DNA from: Cydia pomonella
Taxonomy: Eukaryota > Arthropoda > Insecta > Lepidoptera > Tortricidae
Length of the DNA stretch: 64,000 nt
Reading direction: 5' to 3'
NCBI RefSeq assembly: GCF_033807575.1
Contig: NW_026907807.1
Span: 186,001-250,000 of the forward strand
Shown: one piece after another, positions 55,197-64,000 of the stretch
Position numbering within the stretch: position 1 is the first letter of the stretch
Layout of the letters: every line of letters starts with the position of its first letter
The notes under the pieces: generated by a model
What the model saw: only the letters and a program-made list of their open reading frames with translations
The model's database searches: none
What the model was told of the DNA's origin: nothing
Position numbers and translations under genes: made by a program

Positions 55197-55925
55197 GAAA
55201 GGCAAACAACAACTTGGCTCCTGTGTAACAAATGCACGCTTCAGTGTGCCAAAGATTAATTGATATTGATACTATGAAACGATGTAGGTACATCTAATAC
55301 AAAGTGTAAGAAAAATTGACAGCGAGTTTGACAGCTGAAAAAGATGGCGCTGTACGGCATAACGCAGGTAAGTAACTAACATTACAAGGGCTTATAACAT
55401 TTTATGATATAAGACAAAAATGCCTTGGCTCAGTTTATTTTATGCTAATGTCAGACAAACCAGTAAAAGTCAGTTTTAGTTTAGGTACTTAGCCCTTTTT
55501 AGTAAACTTTTACGTATCGTCGGCTGAAGTCGCATACCTTGTAACTCCATTACTACAGGACATCAGGGATTGAATACTTTGGTCAATAATACCTAAAGTT
55601 GCTAGCCTCGGAACTACTCCGGAGGAGTTACGAGGTTTGCGACATTAACCGACGGCATGTCACTGTTCTAATCTCACCTGACATACGACTCATACGAGGC
55701 GCATGAAACGAATGAAGAATTATATAAGTACAGGTAAAAATACCATTGAGGTAAGAATTAAGTAGCGCTGACGTCGCTGATAGTTTCAAATCCGAAACGA
55801 CTGTTGTTGTGTATTTTAGATAGCGGAGATTTTGAAAAATCGTACCACTTTTTCAGATAACAATAGAGAAAAGCCTCAATATTGCTTATTAAATTTTTTG
55901 GCAACCGTATTGTTAATTAACCTGT
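55197..55925. other. Unassigned stretch
   Basis: CGGAACTACTCCGGAGGAGTTACG near 55610 is a small hairpin region. No gene seen. Confidence 0.3.
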
Positions 55926-55926
55926 C

Positions 55927-56051
55927 ACAGTCCATATCAAAAGGGACCTTATTGCGGTCTTCGCTTACGCCGTTATTAGCGGCGCGTCAATACTAATGCG
56001 GCACTACGCGACGAAGAACACCGCCAGAAGGTCCCTTTTGATATGGACTGT
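55927..56051. mobile_element. 125-bp MITE, 24-bp perfect ends (AAAAGGGACCTT core)
   Basis: ACAGTCCATATC followed by AAAAGGGACCTT is mirrored exactly at 56028-56051. The inner core (AAAAGGGACCTTATTG, CTTACGCCG) matches the element at 63.83-63.96 kb, whose outer ends differ. Confidence 0.8.
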
Positions 56052-56475
56052 CACTAATTAGCAACCTGGAGGATTTTCTCTAGGGAGTTCAGCGATTCAA
56101 ATGCTGTTTTTTTGACTTTCGATCTATAGAAAAAAAAAAAACACGAACTTTGGTATAAAAGCACTTAATTTTTTTTTTATCAATTTAAGCTAAAAATATG
56201 AAAATTGATTTAAAATGCGCAATTTAATGATTGAAGGTATTCAGCGATAGCTTTCTTTTTAAATTAAAACAAATAAAAATTCAAAAACATGATACCTATC
56301 CGCGGTCCCGAGCACGCACATCCATCTCGCTCACGCCTACGCTCAGTGAATGAGAGAAGAACACGAACCTACGGGGCCTTAAATACGTTTTTATAGCAGG
56401 TATCTGTATTTAATCCTTTTCCAGGCCTAGTGATATGCCGTGGGAATTTCCCCGGAATAAGGAATAGTCCTTGTG
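56052..56475. other. Unassigned stretch before the duplication
   Basis: Nothing recognised. Confidence 0.3.
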
Positions 56476-57121
56476 TGAAATTCCTGGGAAATTTCCGCTG
56501 TTCCCGGGAACACTGAAACATAGATTAAGTGAATTATAGTTTTAATTAAAGCTAGCTATAACGACAAGTCACTGCGTTTGGTAAAAGTGGCCATAAACCG
56601 TAAACATCTCAATGGAAACGTGACTTTTTCATGTTACGTAGTTTAAAAACGCATTAACAATGACTACCCGAAGTCTCTATTACTTTATGAGATAATTTCT
56701 GATTTGTCTATTGTGTTGCATTCACAACATAAGACACGGTTACAAACTTGTCATTTACAATGATTGAATAAGCTATAATGGTGGCACTGGTATGGTAGTG
56801 TCAAATTGTCAAGCCAGTCTCATACCACGCAAAGTTTACACAGACATTGCAGTGACAGTGTGGAACTGCCACCAAAGCCATAAACTTACTTCAAGAATAT
56901 GAACTTTATGATAGCACCTTTACACTTTGCCACGTCAAAGCCAGCGCAAAGCAGTTTAGAAGGACTCAATTGTATTGTAATTAGCCAGTATCTAAATTAT
57001 TATACACTAGCAGTGTATTTATTGACTGGAGTGACTTGCAAGTTTCTGGGCAATCCAATTTAACATGACCTTAAGCTCTGTAACAACTGAGCATAATCGG
57101 AGGCCATATATATAGATTACT

Positions 57122-57275
57122 TTAACACATTCACTACCAGACAAAAAACGGCGCACTACCCCAGAAACCGGTGGTCTATAGCTGCGTACAAAACAACCCG
57201 CCCAGCGGGTTGTCCGGCATCTGAACAAAGTTCACGAGCGCCCACCAGGTGGGTTCCTGGCAGTGAATGTGTTAA
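57122..57275. mobile_element. 154-bp piggyBac-like MITE, TTAA at both ends (copy 1)
   Basis: TTAA-CACATTCACTACCAG at the left; CTGGCAGTGAATGTG-TTAA at the right (one mismatch). A second similar end (TTAACACATTGAGTACCGGG) follows at once. The 69-codon frame across it is not a gene. Confidence 0.75.
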
Positions 57276-57877
57276 CACATTGAGTACCGGGAACCCGCCC
57301 GGCGGGTCTCTGTTCATAGTCACCTTCCTCTACAAAGCGAGAAAACGGTGGAATCGGCTATGAGCGCAGCACTACGAAAACAGGCTATTGGAATAACTCC
57401 TCAGGCAACAAAAAATACTATCCTATTGAAACTTGGCAACCTTTGTATTGGTAGGTAGTTAAAACATGGGAAGGAGAAAATAGTATGAGATATGGAGATG
57501 AAAGGTAGGTTCCCCAAAATTCTTACTTCATTATTGTTAAAAATTATGGAATACTATACTTCCTTTTAAAGCAAACATGAGCATCTGAATTTTTGATAAG
57601 TACCGTGACTGCTTGCTTGCTTACATCAGCAAAGCTTATTTGAGATGTTTAATTTTAAACTTGTATATATATCTCTACCTAACAATAACAGCAAATTTAG
57701 TTGTTCCTAACTATAGACAAGCATGTTAATGTGTTGATTTCGTTAAATAATCAGTAATATGTATCTGGAATATAAAAAATGTTGAATATTAGAAACTAGA
57801 CAACTGACAAAAAATATGAGTAAGAATTCATAGCAGTAATAAATGTCATAATCAATTGGGCATGGATTTAAAGTATA

Positions 57878-58457
57878 TCAATAAAACATAATACAATTCA
57901 AAATGGGTCTATGGCATTTGCCCTCAAAGTCATGTAATAATTCATCAATATCATTGTCCAAGTCATCACTCTGTGCCATCTTAGAAACCATGTCACTGAT
58001 GAGAAATGCACCGATGGTAGCTTCCTCATGGTTGTCCTGTATGTCGATGTTGACCACATGCACAGGCTGGTTGTGAATGGACCTCCTTGACCCGAACCAT
58101 TCAATTACTTGATCATATACCCTTTCCTCACATGTGATGATCACATCAAAGCGATCATTGCAAACCTGGAACCTCTCTGGGCATGGCTTGATTCTTCGAT
58201 TTCTATCTAACATGTGCAGCAATCCATTTTGGGTGTAATATGTCTTATCTTTGTCCAATAAGTCGTTATAAATATCATCGTACGGAACTCCAAACTCATA
58301 ACAATTAGGTCGATCGGCCGATGCACCCGGCAGAGTTTCACTTTTCTCCCGTTCCAAATGATTTCACTTTGAACCCTTTCTTAGCCAGGAATGCATGGGC
58401 TTCCATGCTACGGTTCATGTTCGAAGAACAAACGACAGCAACAAATAAATCTGCCAT
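57878..58457 (-). CDS. SSU72: SSU72, RNA polymerase II CTD phosphatase, copy 1 (frame-disrupted)
   Basis: SSU72 removes phosphate from Ser5 (and Ser7) of the RNA polymerase II C-terminal repeat and works with the 3'-end cleavage machinery in the nucleus. Start is taken at 58457 (MADLFVAVV), since family members begin a few residues before the catalytic loop; an upstream in-frame ATG at 58517 would add 20 residues. The CX5R loop VCSSNMNRS has Cys10 and Arg16, and the general acid Asp141 is in DIQDNHEEA. The expected product is 192 residues, matching the family's ~194, in one exon. Oddity: near 58331-58345 a 2-bp gain and a 1-bp homopolymer loss shift the frame after residue ~40. The rest (57878-58357) is open to the natural stop. 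Confidence 0.9.
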
Positions 58458-58687
58458 TGCTACTCTGTGACTTGTGTCTCGTATAATAAATTCCTTAGCT
58501 TGAGACAGAATGTTCATTTAATCATTTTTAGGAATAGTCTCATCGCACGCGCGTTACATAAATGACTTTATTTTCCTAATCCTTTGTTTTTACTTAAAAT
58601 ATAAACTTTTGGAGAAATGAGGTTAGATTACGTTTACGTTCCGATTCTGCGTTCTGACACTTCTGACATTTCGTTTCTTCACGTCAG

Positions 58688-59115
58688 ACCACGGACTTAT
58701 AAGATTATCCGGATAGGGTACATTGGCCAAAAAGTGTGTCCACATATATAACTCATGGTCACCCTAATAGGGTTGTTTCCATCTACAAATCTTAGGGCAT
58801 AATTGTATCCCAATAAATTCTTTTGGATTATAAGAACATGTTAAACTACTTTTAGGGGACCTGTAATGACCATATTTTTGTAAATATTGAATTTAAAATA
58901 TCTTTTGGTACACGTCACGTGACCAAACTCGAAATGTCATTGAAGATTCTGATGACGTCACAACTCTCGGATTAACACTGTTGACAGGCGATAAACAACA
59001 AATGACAAATGTCAGTTGACAGTTCGTATCTTCTACGTGTGTATGTAATTATGTGTCAAACCGTAAACTGTGAAGTCACACAATTTTCAAAGAGCGTTTT
59101 GGGCGCGAAAGCATC
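58688..59115. mobile_element. Left part of the intergenic MITE, cut by the duplication edge
   Basis: Same start as the full element at 61328-61969 (GTACATTGGCCAAAAAGTGT). It stops at GCATCTG where copy 2 of the duplication begins. Confidence 0.8.
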
Positions 59116-59762
59116 TGAAATTCCTGGGAAATTTCCGCTGTTCCCGGGAACACTGAAACATAGATTAAGTGAATTATAGTTTTAATTAAAGCTAGCTATA
59201 ACGACAAGTCACTGCGTTTGGTAAAAGTGGCCATAAACCGTAAACATCTCAATGGAAACGTGACTTTTTCATGTTACGTAGTTTAAAAAACGCATTAACA
59301 ATGACTACCCGAAGTCTCTATTACTTTATGAGATAATTTCTGATTTGTCTATTGTGTTGCATTCACAACATAAGACACGGTTACAAACTTGTCATTTACA
59401 ATGATTGAATAAGCTATAATGGTGGCACTGGTATGGTAGTGTCAAATTGTCAAGCCAGTCTCATACCACGCAAAGTTTACACAGACATTGCAGTGACAGT
59501 GTGGAACTGCCACCAAAGCCATAAACTTACTCAAGAATATGAACTTTATGATAGCACCTTTACACTTTGCCACGTCAAAGCCAGCGCAAAGCAGTTTAGA
59601 AGGACTCAATTGTATTGTAATTAGCCAGTATCTAAATTCATTATACACTAGCAGTGTATTTATTGACTGGAGTGACTTGCAAGTTTCTGGGCAATCCAAT
59701 TTAACATGACCTTAAGCTCTGTAACAACTGAGCATAATCGGAGGCCATATATATAGATTACT

Positions 59763-59916
59763 TTAACACATTCACTACCAGACAAAAAACGGCGCACTAC
59801 CCCAGAAACCGGTGGTCTATAGCTGCGTACAAAACAACCCGCCCAGCGGGTTGTCCGGCATCTGAACAAAGTTCACGAGCGCCCACCAGGTGGGTTCCTG
59901 GCAGTGAATGTGTTAA
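59763..59916. mobile_element. piggyBac-like MITE, TTAA at both ends (copy 2)
   Basis: Identical to the copy at 57122-57275 as far as I can see. It was duplicated with the segment, not inserted twice. Confidence 0.75.
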
Positions 59917-60519
59917 CACATTGAGTACCGGGAACCCGCCCGGCGGGGTCTCTGTTCATAGTCACCTTCCTCTACAAAGCGAGAAAACGGTGGAATCGGC
60001 TATGAGCGCAGCACTACGAAAACAGGCTATTGGAATAACTCCTCAGGCAACAAAAAATACTATCCTATTGAAACTTGGCAACCTTTGTATTGGTAGGTAG
60101 TTAAAACATGGGAAGGAGAAAATAGTATGAGATATGGAGATGAAAGGTAGGTTCCCCAAAATTCTTACTTCATTATTGTTAAAAATTATGGAATACTATA
60201 CTTCCTTTTAAAGCAAACATGAGCATCTGAATTTTTGATAAGTACCGTGACTGCTTGCTTGCTTACATCAGCAAAGCTTATTTGAGATGTTTAATTTTAA
60301 ACTTGTATATATATCTCTACCTAACAATAACAGCAAATTTAGTTGTTCCTAACTATAGACAAGCATGTTAATGTGTTGATTTCGTTAAATAATCAGTAAT
60401 ATGTATCTGGAATATAAAAAATGTTGAATATTAGAAACTAGACAACTGACAAAAAATATGAGTAAGAATTCATAGCAGTAATAAATGTCATAATCAATTG
60501 GGCATGGATTTAAAGTATA

Positions 60520-61096
60520 TCAATAAAACATAATACAATTCAAAATGGGTCTATGGCATTTGCCCTCAAGTCATGTAATAATTCATCAATATCATTGTCC
60601 AAGTCATCACTCTGTGCCATCTTAGAAACCATGTCACTGATGAGAAATGCACCGATGGTAGCTTCCTCATGGTTGTCCTGTATGTCGATGTTGACCACAT
60701 GCACAGGCTGGTTGTGAATGGACTCCTTGACCCGAACCATTCAATTACTTGATCATATACCCTTTCCTCACATGTGATGATCACATCAAAGCGATCATTG
60801 CAAACCTGGAACCTCTCTGGGCATGGCTTGATTCTTCGATTTCTATCTAACATGTGCAGCAATCCATTTTGGGTGTAATATGTCTTATCTTTGTCCAATA
60901 AGTCGTTATAAATATCATCGTACGGAACTCCAAACTCATAACAATTAGGTCGATCGGCCGATGCACCCGGCAGTTTCACTTTTTCTCCCGTTCCAAATGA
61001 TTTCACTTTGAACCCTTTCTTAGCCAGGAATGCATGGGCTTCCATGCTACGGTTCATGTTCGAAGAACAAACGACAGCAACAAATAAATCTGCCAT
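60520..61096 (-). CDS. SSU72: SSU72, RNA polymerase II CTD phosphatase, copy 2 (frame-disrupted)
   Basis: Same nuclear phosphatase as copy 1. The 5' part is intact here: MADLFVAVV from 61096, the loop with Cys10 and Arg16, GTGEKVKLPGASADRP, and on through ITCEERVYDQVIEWFGSR. A 1-bp loss near 60721-60724 then shifts the frame at residue ~124, so the Asp141 region is out of frame. A second 1-bp loss near 60566-60570 breaks the last ~15 codons. The open frame that reaches the shift is 61156-60566. An upstream ATG at 61156 gives a 20-residue extension unlike the family. Copy 1 is intact where copy 2 is broken and the reverse, so one real gene read with errors is the simplest view. The gene faces away from MRPL22. 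Confidence 0.9.
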
Positions 61097-61156
61097 TGCT
61101 ACTCTGTGACTTGTGTCTCGTATAATAAATTCCTTAGCTTGAGACAGAATGTTCAT

Positions 61157-62100
61157 TTAATCATTTTTAGGAATAGTCTCATCGCACGCGCGTTACATAA
61201 ATGACTTTATTTTCCTAATCCTTTGTTTTACTTAAAATATAAACTTTTGGAGAAATGAGGTTAGATTACGTTTACGTTCCGATTCTGCGTTCTGACACTT
61301 CTGACATTTCGTTTCTTCACGTCAGACCACGGACTTATAAGATTATCCGGATAGGGTACATTGGCCAAAAAGTGTGTCCACATATATAACTCATGGTCAC
61401 CCTAATAGGGTTGTTTCCATCTACAAATCTTAGGGCATAATTGTATCCCAATAAATTCTTTTGGATTATAAGAACATGTTAAACTACTTTTAGGGGACCT
61501 GTAATGACCATATTTTTGTAAATATTGAATTTAAAATATCTTTTGGTACACGTCACGTGACCAAACTCGAAATGTCATTGAAGATTCTGATGACGTCACA
61601 ACTCTCGGATTAACACTGTTGACAGGCGATAAACAACAAATGACAAATGTCAGTTGACAGTTCGTATCTTCTACGTGTGTATGTAATTATGTGTCAAACC
61701 GTAAACTGTGAAGTCACACAATTTTCAAAGAGCGTTTTGGGCGCGAAAGCATCTGTCAAAATATATTTTGTTAATTTAACATATTTAAAGCCGTTTTTAG
61801 TATAAAAGTTGAATTTTAGGGCAACTTTTAGTTAATATAGAACGTAATACGTTTCAAACAATTGGAAACAACCCTATTAGAAAGAGATGTAACGACCTAC
61901 TTTGACTTCTCATGTGGACACACTTTTTGGCCAATGTACACTATCCGGATTATTTTCTAGGTCCGTGCGCCACACTGTCTTGGTCTAACTAGCCTCTCCA
62001 GTTGGAAGAAAAAAAACAGCTATGTCAAGTGTCACCTGTCAAGCAATTGACAATTTGATCATTGAGAATATTGAGATAGAGGTTAATATACGTTAGAAAC
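61157..62100. promoter_or_regulatory. Shared upstream region of SSU72 (copy 2) and MRPL22
   Basis: The two start codons are 944 bp apart and point outward, so both promoters lie here. A ~640-bp MITE takes up most of the space. I see no TATA box I would trust; both are housekeeping genes, which usually lack one. Confidence 0.5.
61328..61969. mobile_element. ~640-bp MITE between SSU72 and MRPL22
   Basis: CACGGAC and ATTATCCGGATAG then TACATTGGCCAAAAAGTGTG at the left are mirrored at the right (ACACTTTTTGGCCAATGTAC, CTATCCGGATTATT, GTCCGTG). Inner inverted blocks (CCCTAATAGGGTTGTTTCC / GGAAACAACCCTATTAG) extend the pairing. No coding frame. Confidence 0.85.
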
Positions 62101-62274
62101 ATGAACATTTTTAGAAATCTCTATGCGCCAGGATTAAAAACGTTTCAAATCAATTCCATTCATACTTCTGTTCCATCGTTAGCATGGACCAAATCTACAT
62201 TGCCGAAGAATTTTTTGTCACACAATAAGAAAGTGTATCCCCCACAGGAAATTGGCGAGGAACGGCGACCGGCT
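62101..62274 (+). CDS. MRPL22: MRPL22, mitochondrial large-subunit ribosomal protein, first exon (partial)
   Basis: MRPL22 (bacterial uL22 family) is a protein of the mitochondrial large ribosomal subunit, where it lines the exit tunnel. The 58 codons from ATG at 62101 have a basic N-terminal stretch without acidic residues for about 48 positions, fitting a mitochondrial targeting peptide. They end with KKVYPPQEIGEERRPA; vertebrate MRPL22 has the same YPPQ-PGEPRRPA segment. Right after the alanine codon comes GTGAGT (62275-62280), a strong 5' splice site, phase 0. Reading on gives only six more codons and a stop at 62293-62295. The next exon (Cys/His-rich then the core fold) is not in the remaining 1.7 kb and must lie beyond the window. 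Confidence 0.85.
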
Positions 62275-62544
62275 GTGAGTGTAGTGAAATCTTAGTTTAG
62301 ATCCGTCATTTTTATGTACCAAAAACAGTAGTCGTGCGAGTTATTTTTATTCTTGTTCTCCGTAAATTTGCGAACAGTATTGGTAAAAAATACAACAATA
62401 TGCAGTTTACATAAACATTTAATTATTTAATTGACATTATTTTGGAATCAATTTAGAAGTGGACAAAATACACCGTGTTTTTATTTTGTTTATAAGACAT
62501 AAACAATAAAATTGTAAATATAAAACATTGTACTATTATTACCA
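62275..62544 (+). other. MRPL22 intron 1, first part
   Basis: AT-rich intron sequence beginning at GTGAGT. No feature other than the repeats listed next. Confidence 0.6.
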
Positions 62545-63109
62545 ATGAGCGGAATTCTTCATAGCAAAAATCAAAGGGATTGACCTAACTGTTTTATCGA
62601 CTTATAGATGTTACGGAATAATATCGCATTAGGTATCCATAATCAACTTAAAAGATTATTCTGTAACATTTGACCTCTTTGATAAGCAACTTGCATGTCC
62701 GTATTAAAGTAAATCATGTCAGCGTCACATGTCACTTGAGTTTTCATGAGTGATTTCCGTGCCATGTAACTAAAATGGTTAATCCTAAAAGAAAACAATA
62801 AAAAAATGGATACAGAAAGATTCTTATTTCAGTTTCAAAGAAGATTCTTCCACAATATATTGCTCTAAATGTTACGTTCATTTACATCATAAAAGTATTT
62901 TCTGTTTTATTCTTTACTATTATACCAAAATACAGTGGCGGTCAGCTAATTAGGGACACCGTTAATTTGTTTGTATGTATATCCAAAAGCCTGATTTCAT
63001 TAGTTTAACTTTGTTTCGTTAAGTGACAAATATTTATCGATAAGTCAATAAAACAGTTAGGTCAATCCATCTGACAGTTTGATTTTTGCTATGAAGAATT
63101 CCGCTCATT
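62545..63109. mobile_element. 565-bp element with ~60-bp inverted ends and 9-bp direct repeat
   Basis: AATGAGCGGAATTCTTCATA at the left edge is mirrored at the right edge (GAAGAATTCCGCTCATT). Pairing extends inward through TTGACCTAACTGTTTTAT. ATTATTACC flanks both sides. The unoccupied copy at 22905-22966 has only one ATTATTACC. Confidence 0.88.
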
Positions 63110-63163
63110 GATTATTACCTAAGTATCGTTATTTACGATTATTTGTGTATCGTATATTTAAAT
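63110..63163 (+). repeat. Repeat interrupted by the 62.5-kb element
   Basis: Continues the repeat whose intact version is at 22966-22905 on the minus strand. Confidence 0.7.
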
Positions 63164-63234
63164 TAATTTTATTACATTGAAGACTTAAAAAATTATTTAC
63201 ATGTGCTTTTGTATAGTAGTTATTGAATTCCGTT

Positions 63235-63495
63235 AACTCCGGGGTATAGGCAAGTAATTATATGCCATTTCGAACATCAATCGCCGGAGATAGTATTTAC
63301 GTTTAGTAGCAAATGTACACACTCGTACTAAACACTAATCATTATGTAAACAGGCCTTAAGGCATGTGTATACGCTCGTGAAGGCCTTATAAGATAAAAA
63401 TAAATTATTATCTCCGAAATGGAGCTAATTAGAATACCAGTGTCTTAAAAAAAGTTGCATAATTTAAGCTCAAGAATGCACCCTTGAAATTACAG
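63235..63495 (+). repeat. Dispersed repeat family E
   Basis: The plus-strand counterpart of 25455-25695: ACGTTTAGTAGCAAATGTAC, TTATGTAAACAGGCC, GTGTATACGCTCGTGAAGG, ATTACAG end. Confidence 0.65.
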
Positions 63496-63745
63496 AAAAA
63501 CAGAAAACAAAAAAATTGGTGTATAATTAAATTTCTTAGCTTATTACCTTCAGTGCGGCAAACAAGTTAACTCGTAGTTATAACATACTTGTACAGGGTC
63601 AACATGACCTGTGCCGCACCACACATGTAAAATGGGTGAATCAACTTTTTATTGTTACTCATCATGTAAAATGTTACATGTTTTTGTAAACTGCAAACTG
63701 TTGTATTTTTTACCAATACTGTTCACAAATTTATGGATCTAGGTT

Positions 63746-63797
63746 AACATGTCAGCCTCATGGATTGCTAATGAGCAATCCATGAGGCTGACATGTT
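63746..63797. repeat. Perfect 24-bp hairpin with 4-nt loop
   Basis: The arm 63746-63769 (AACATGTCAGCCTCATGG...) is exactly mirrored at 63774-63797 around AATG. Confidence 0.9.
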
Positions 63798-63829
63798 CAC
63801 CTAGTGTCCAAAACCTAAATAAATATCAG

Positions 63830-63965
63830 ATATGTGGCATTATCTATGAAAAGGGACCTTATTGTCGATCGCGCTTACGCCGCACTGCGTCGCGCGGCAT
63901 TGTATTTGTAACAGCAGAAGCGCCATCGAGAATAAGGTCCCTTTTCATAGATAACGTCACATATA
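63830..63965. mobile_element. ~136-bp MITE, AAAAGGGACCTT core, second copy
   Basis: TTATCTATGAAAAGGGACC then TTATT (63840-63863) is mirrored exactly at 63931-63954. Weaker pairing (ATATGTG / CACATAT) extends outward. Core shared with the 55.93-kb element. Confidence 0.8.
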
Positions 63966-64000
63966 AGCAATTTCAATAATGGGCTGTCTACTAAGCATGT

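Larger units (their letters stand above)
56476..59115. repeat. SSU72: 2.64-kb tandem duplication, copy 1
   Basis: Starts TGAAATTCCTGGGAAATTTC and ends GCGCGAAAGCATCTG. The next base begins copy 2. Carries a TTAA-flanked MITE, SSU72 copy 1 and the first half of an intergenic MITE. Differences from copy 2 that I could find are all 1-2 bp indels, mostly in short homopolymers. Confidence 0.95.
59116..61755. repeat. SSU72: 2.64-kb tandem duplication, copy 2
   Basis: Begins TGAAATTCCTGGGAAATTTC right after copy 1. Unlike copy 1, its right edge continues into unique sequence that completes the MITE. Confidence 0.95.

Noticed and set aside
57019..57228. 69-codon frame duplicated at 59660-59869
   Set aside because: It runs across a TTAA-flanked MITE and is repeated only because the whole segment is duplicated.
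62275..62295. MRPL22 ending at the in-frame stop at 62293-62295
   Set aside because: The family protein is about three times longer, and GTGAGT sits exactly after the conserved RRPA segment, so the extra codons are intron.

Overview
The window looks like a stretch of nuclear DNA from a moth or butterfly. The evidence is AT-rich DNA with almost no long host reading frames, dense lepidopteran-type repeats (tRNA-headed SINEs, Jockey/CR1/RTE-like LINE fragments, a BEL/Pao relic, many MITEs), and two single-copy eukaryotic genes: SSU72, an RNA polymerase II CTD phosphatase, and the first exon of MRPL22, a mitochondrial ribosomal protein. There are no bacterial operons, rRNA genes or CRISPR arrays. 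Repeat edges were read by eye and carry an error of roughly 10-20 bp.

Region 1-56 kb is a graveyard of transposable elements. In order: an RTE relic split by a MITE (0.9-1.45 kb); hairpin MITEs (1.8 and 2.5 kb); a CR1-like LINE 3' end with a CA microsatellite (2.9-4.06 kb); a GC-rich ~100-bp tandem repeat (5.1-5.4 kb); a Jockey-like LINE nested in dispersed repeat family A (6.0-7.8 kb); a BEL/Pao relic (9.35-10.13 kb); and SINEs of two main families throughout. S1 has a tRNA-like head. D is a ~350-bp A-tailed family of unknown origin with about eleven copies or pieces. A GC-rich island (16.27-17.35 kb) carries three tandem stem-loops whose stems differ in sequence but keep pairing. A perfect 61-bp inverted repeat lies at 19.9 kb. 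Two 5'-truncated LINEs with good reverse transcriptase motifs lie on the minus strand at 27.4-30.2 kb. LINE 3' ends with zinc-finger codons lie at 38.1-38.56 and 41.5-41.73 kb. At 47.3-48.8 kb there is a foldback element whose two arms are built of 120-bp minisatellite units, and a ~110-bp palindromic tandem array follows directly (48.83-49.15 kb).

Region 56.5-64 kb is the gene-bearing part. A 2.64-kb segment holding SSU72 (minus strand) is present twice in tandem. In the lines I compared, the copies differ by about nine small indels and by no substitution, and each SSU72 copy is frame-disrupted at different places. That pattern suggests uncorrected long-read error or false haplotype duplication rather than two old paralogues. 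SSU72 copy 2 and MRPL22 are divergently oriented about 0.95 kb apart, with a MITE between them. The rest of MRPL22 lies beyond the right edge; the visible part of its first intron holds further repeats, including an insertion whose target site can be read from an unoccupied related copy at 22.9 kb.
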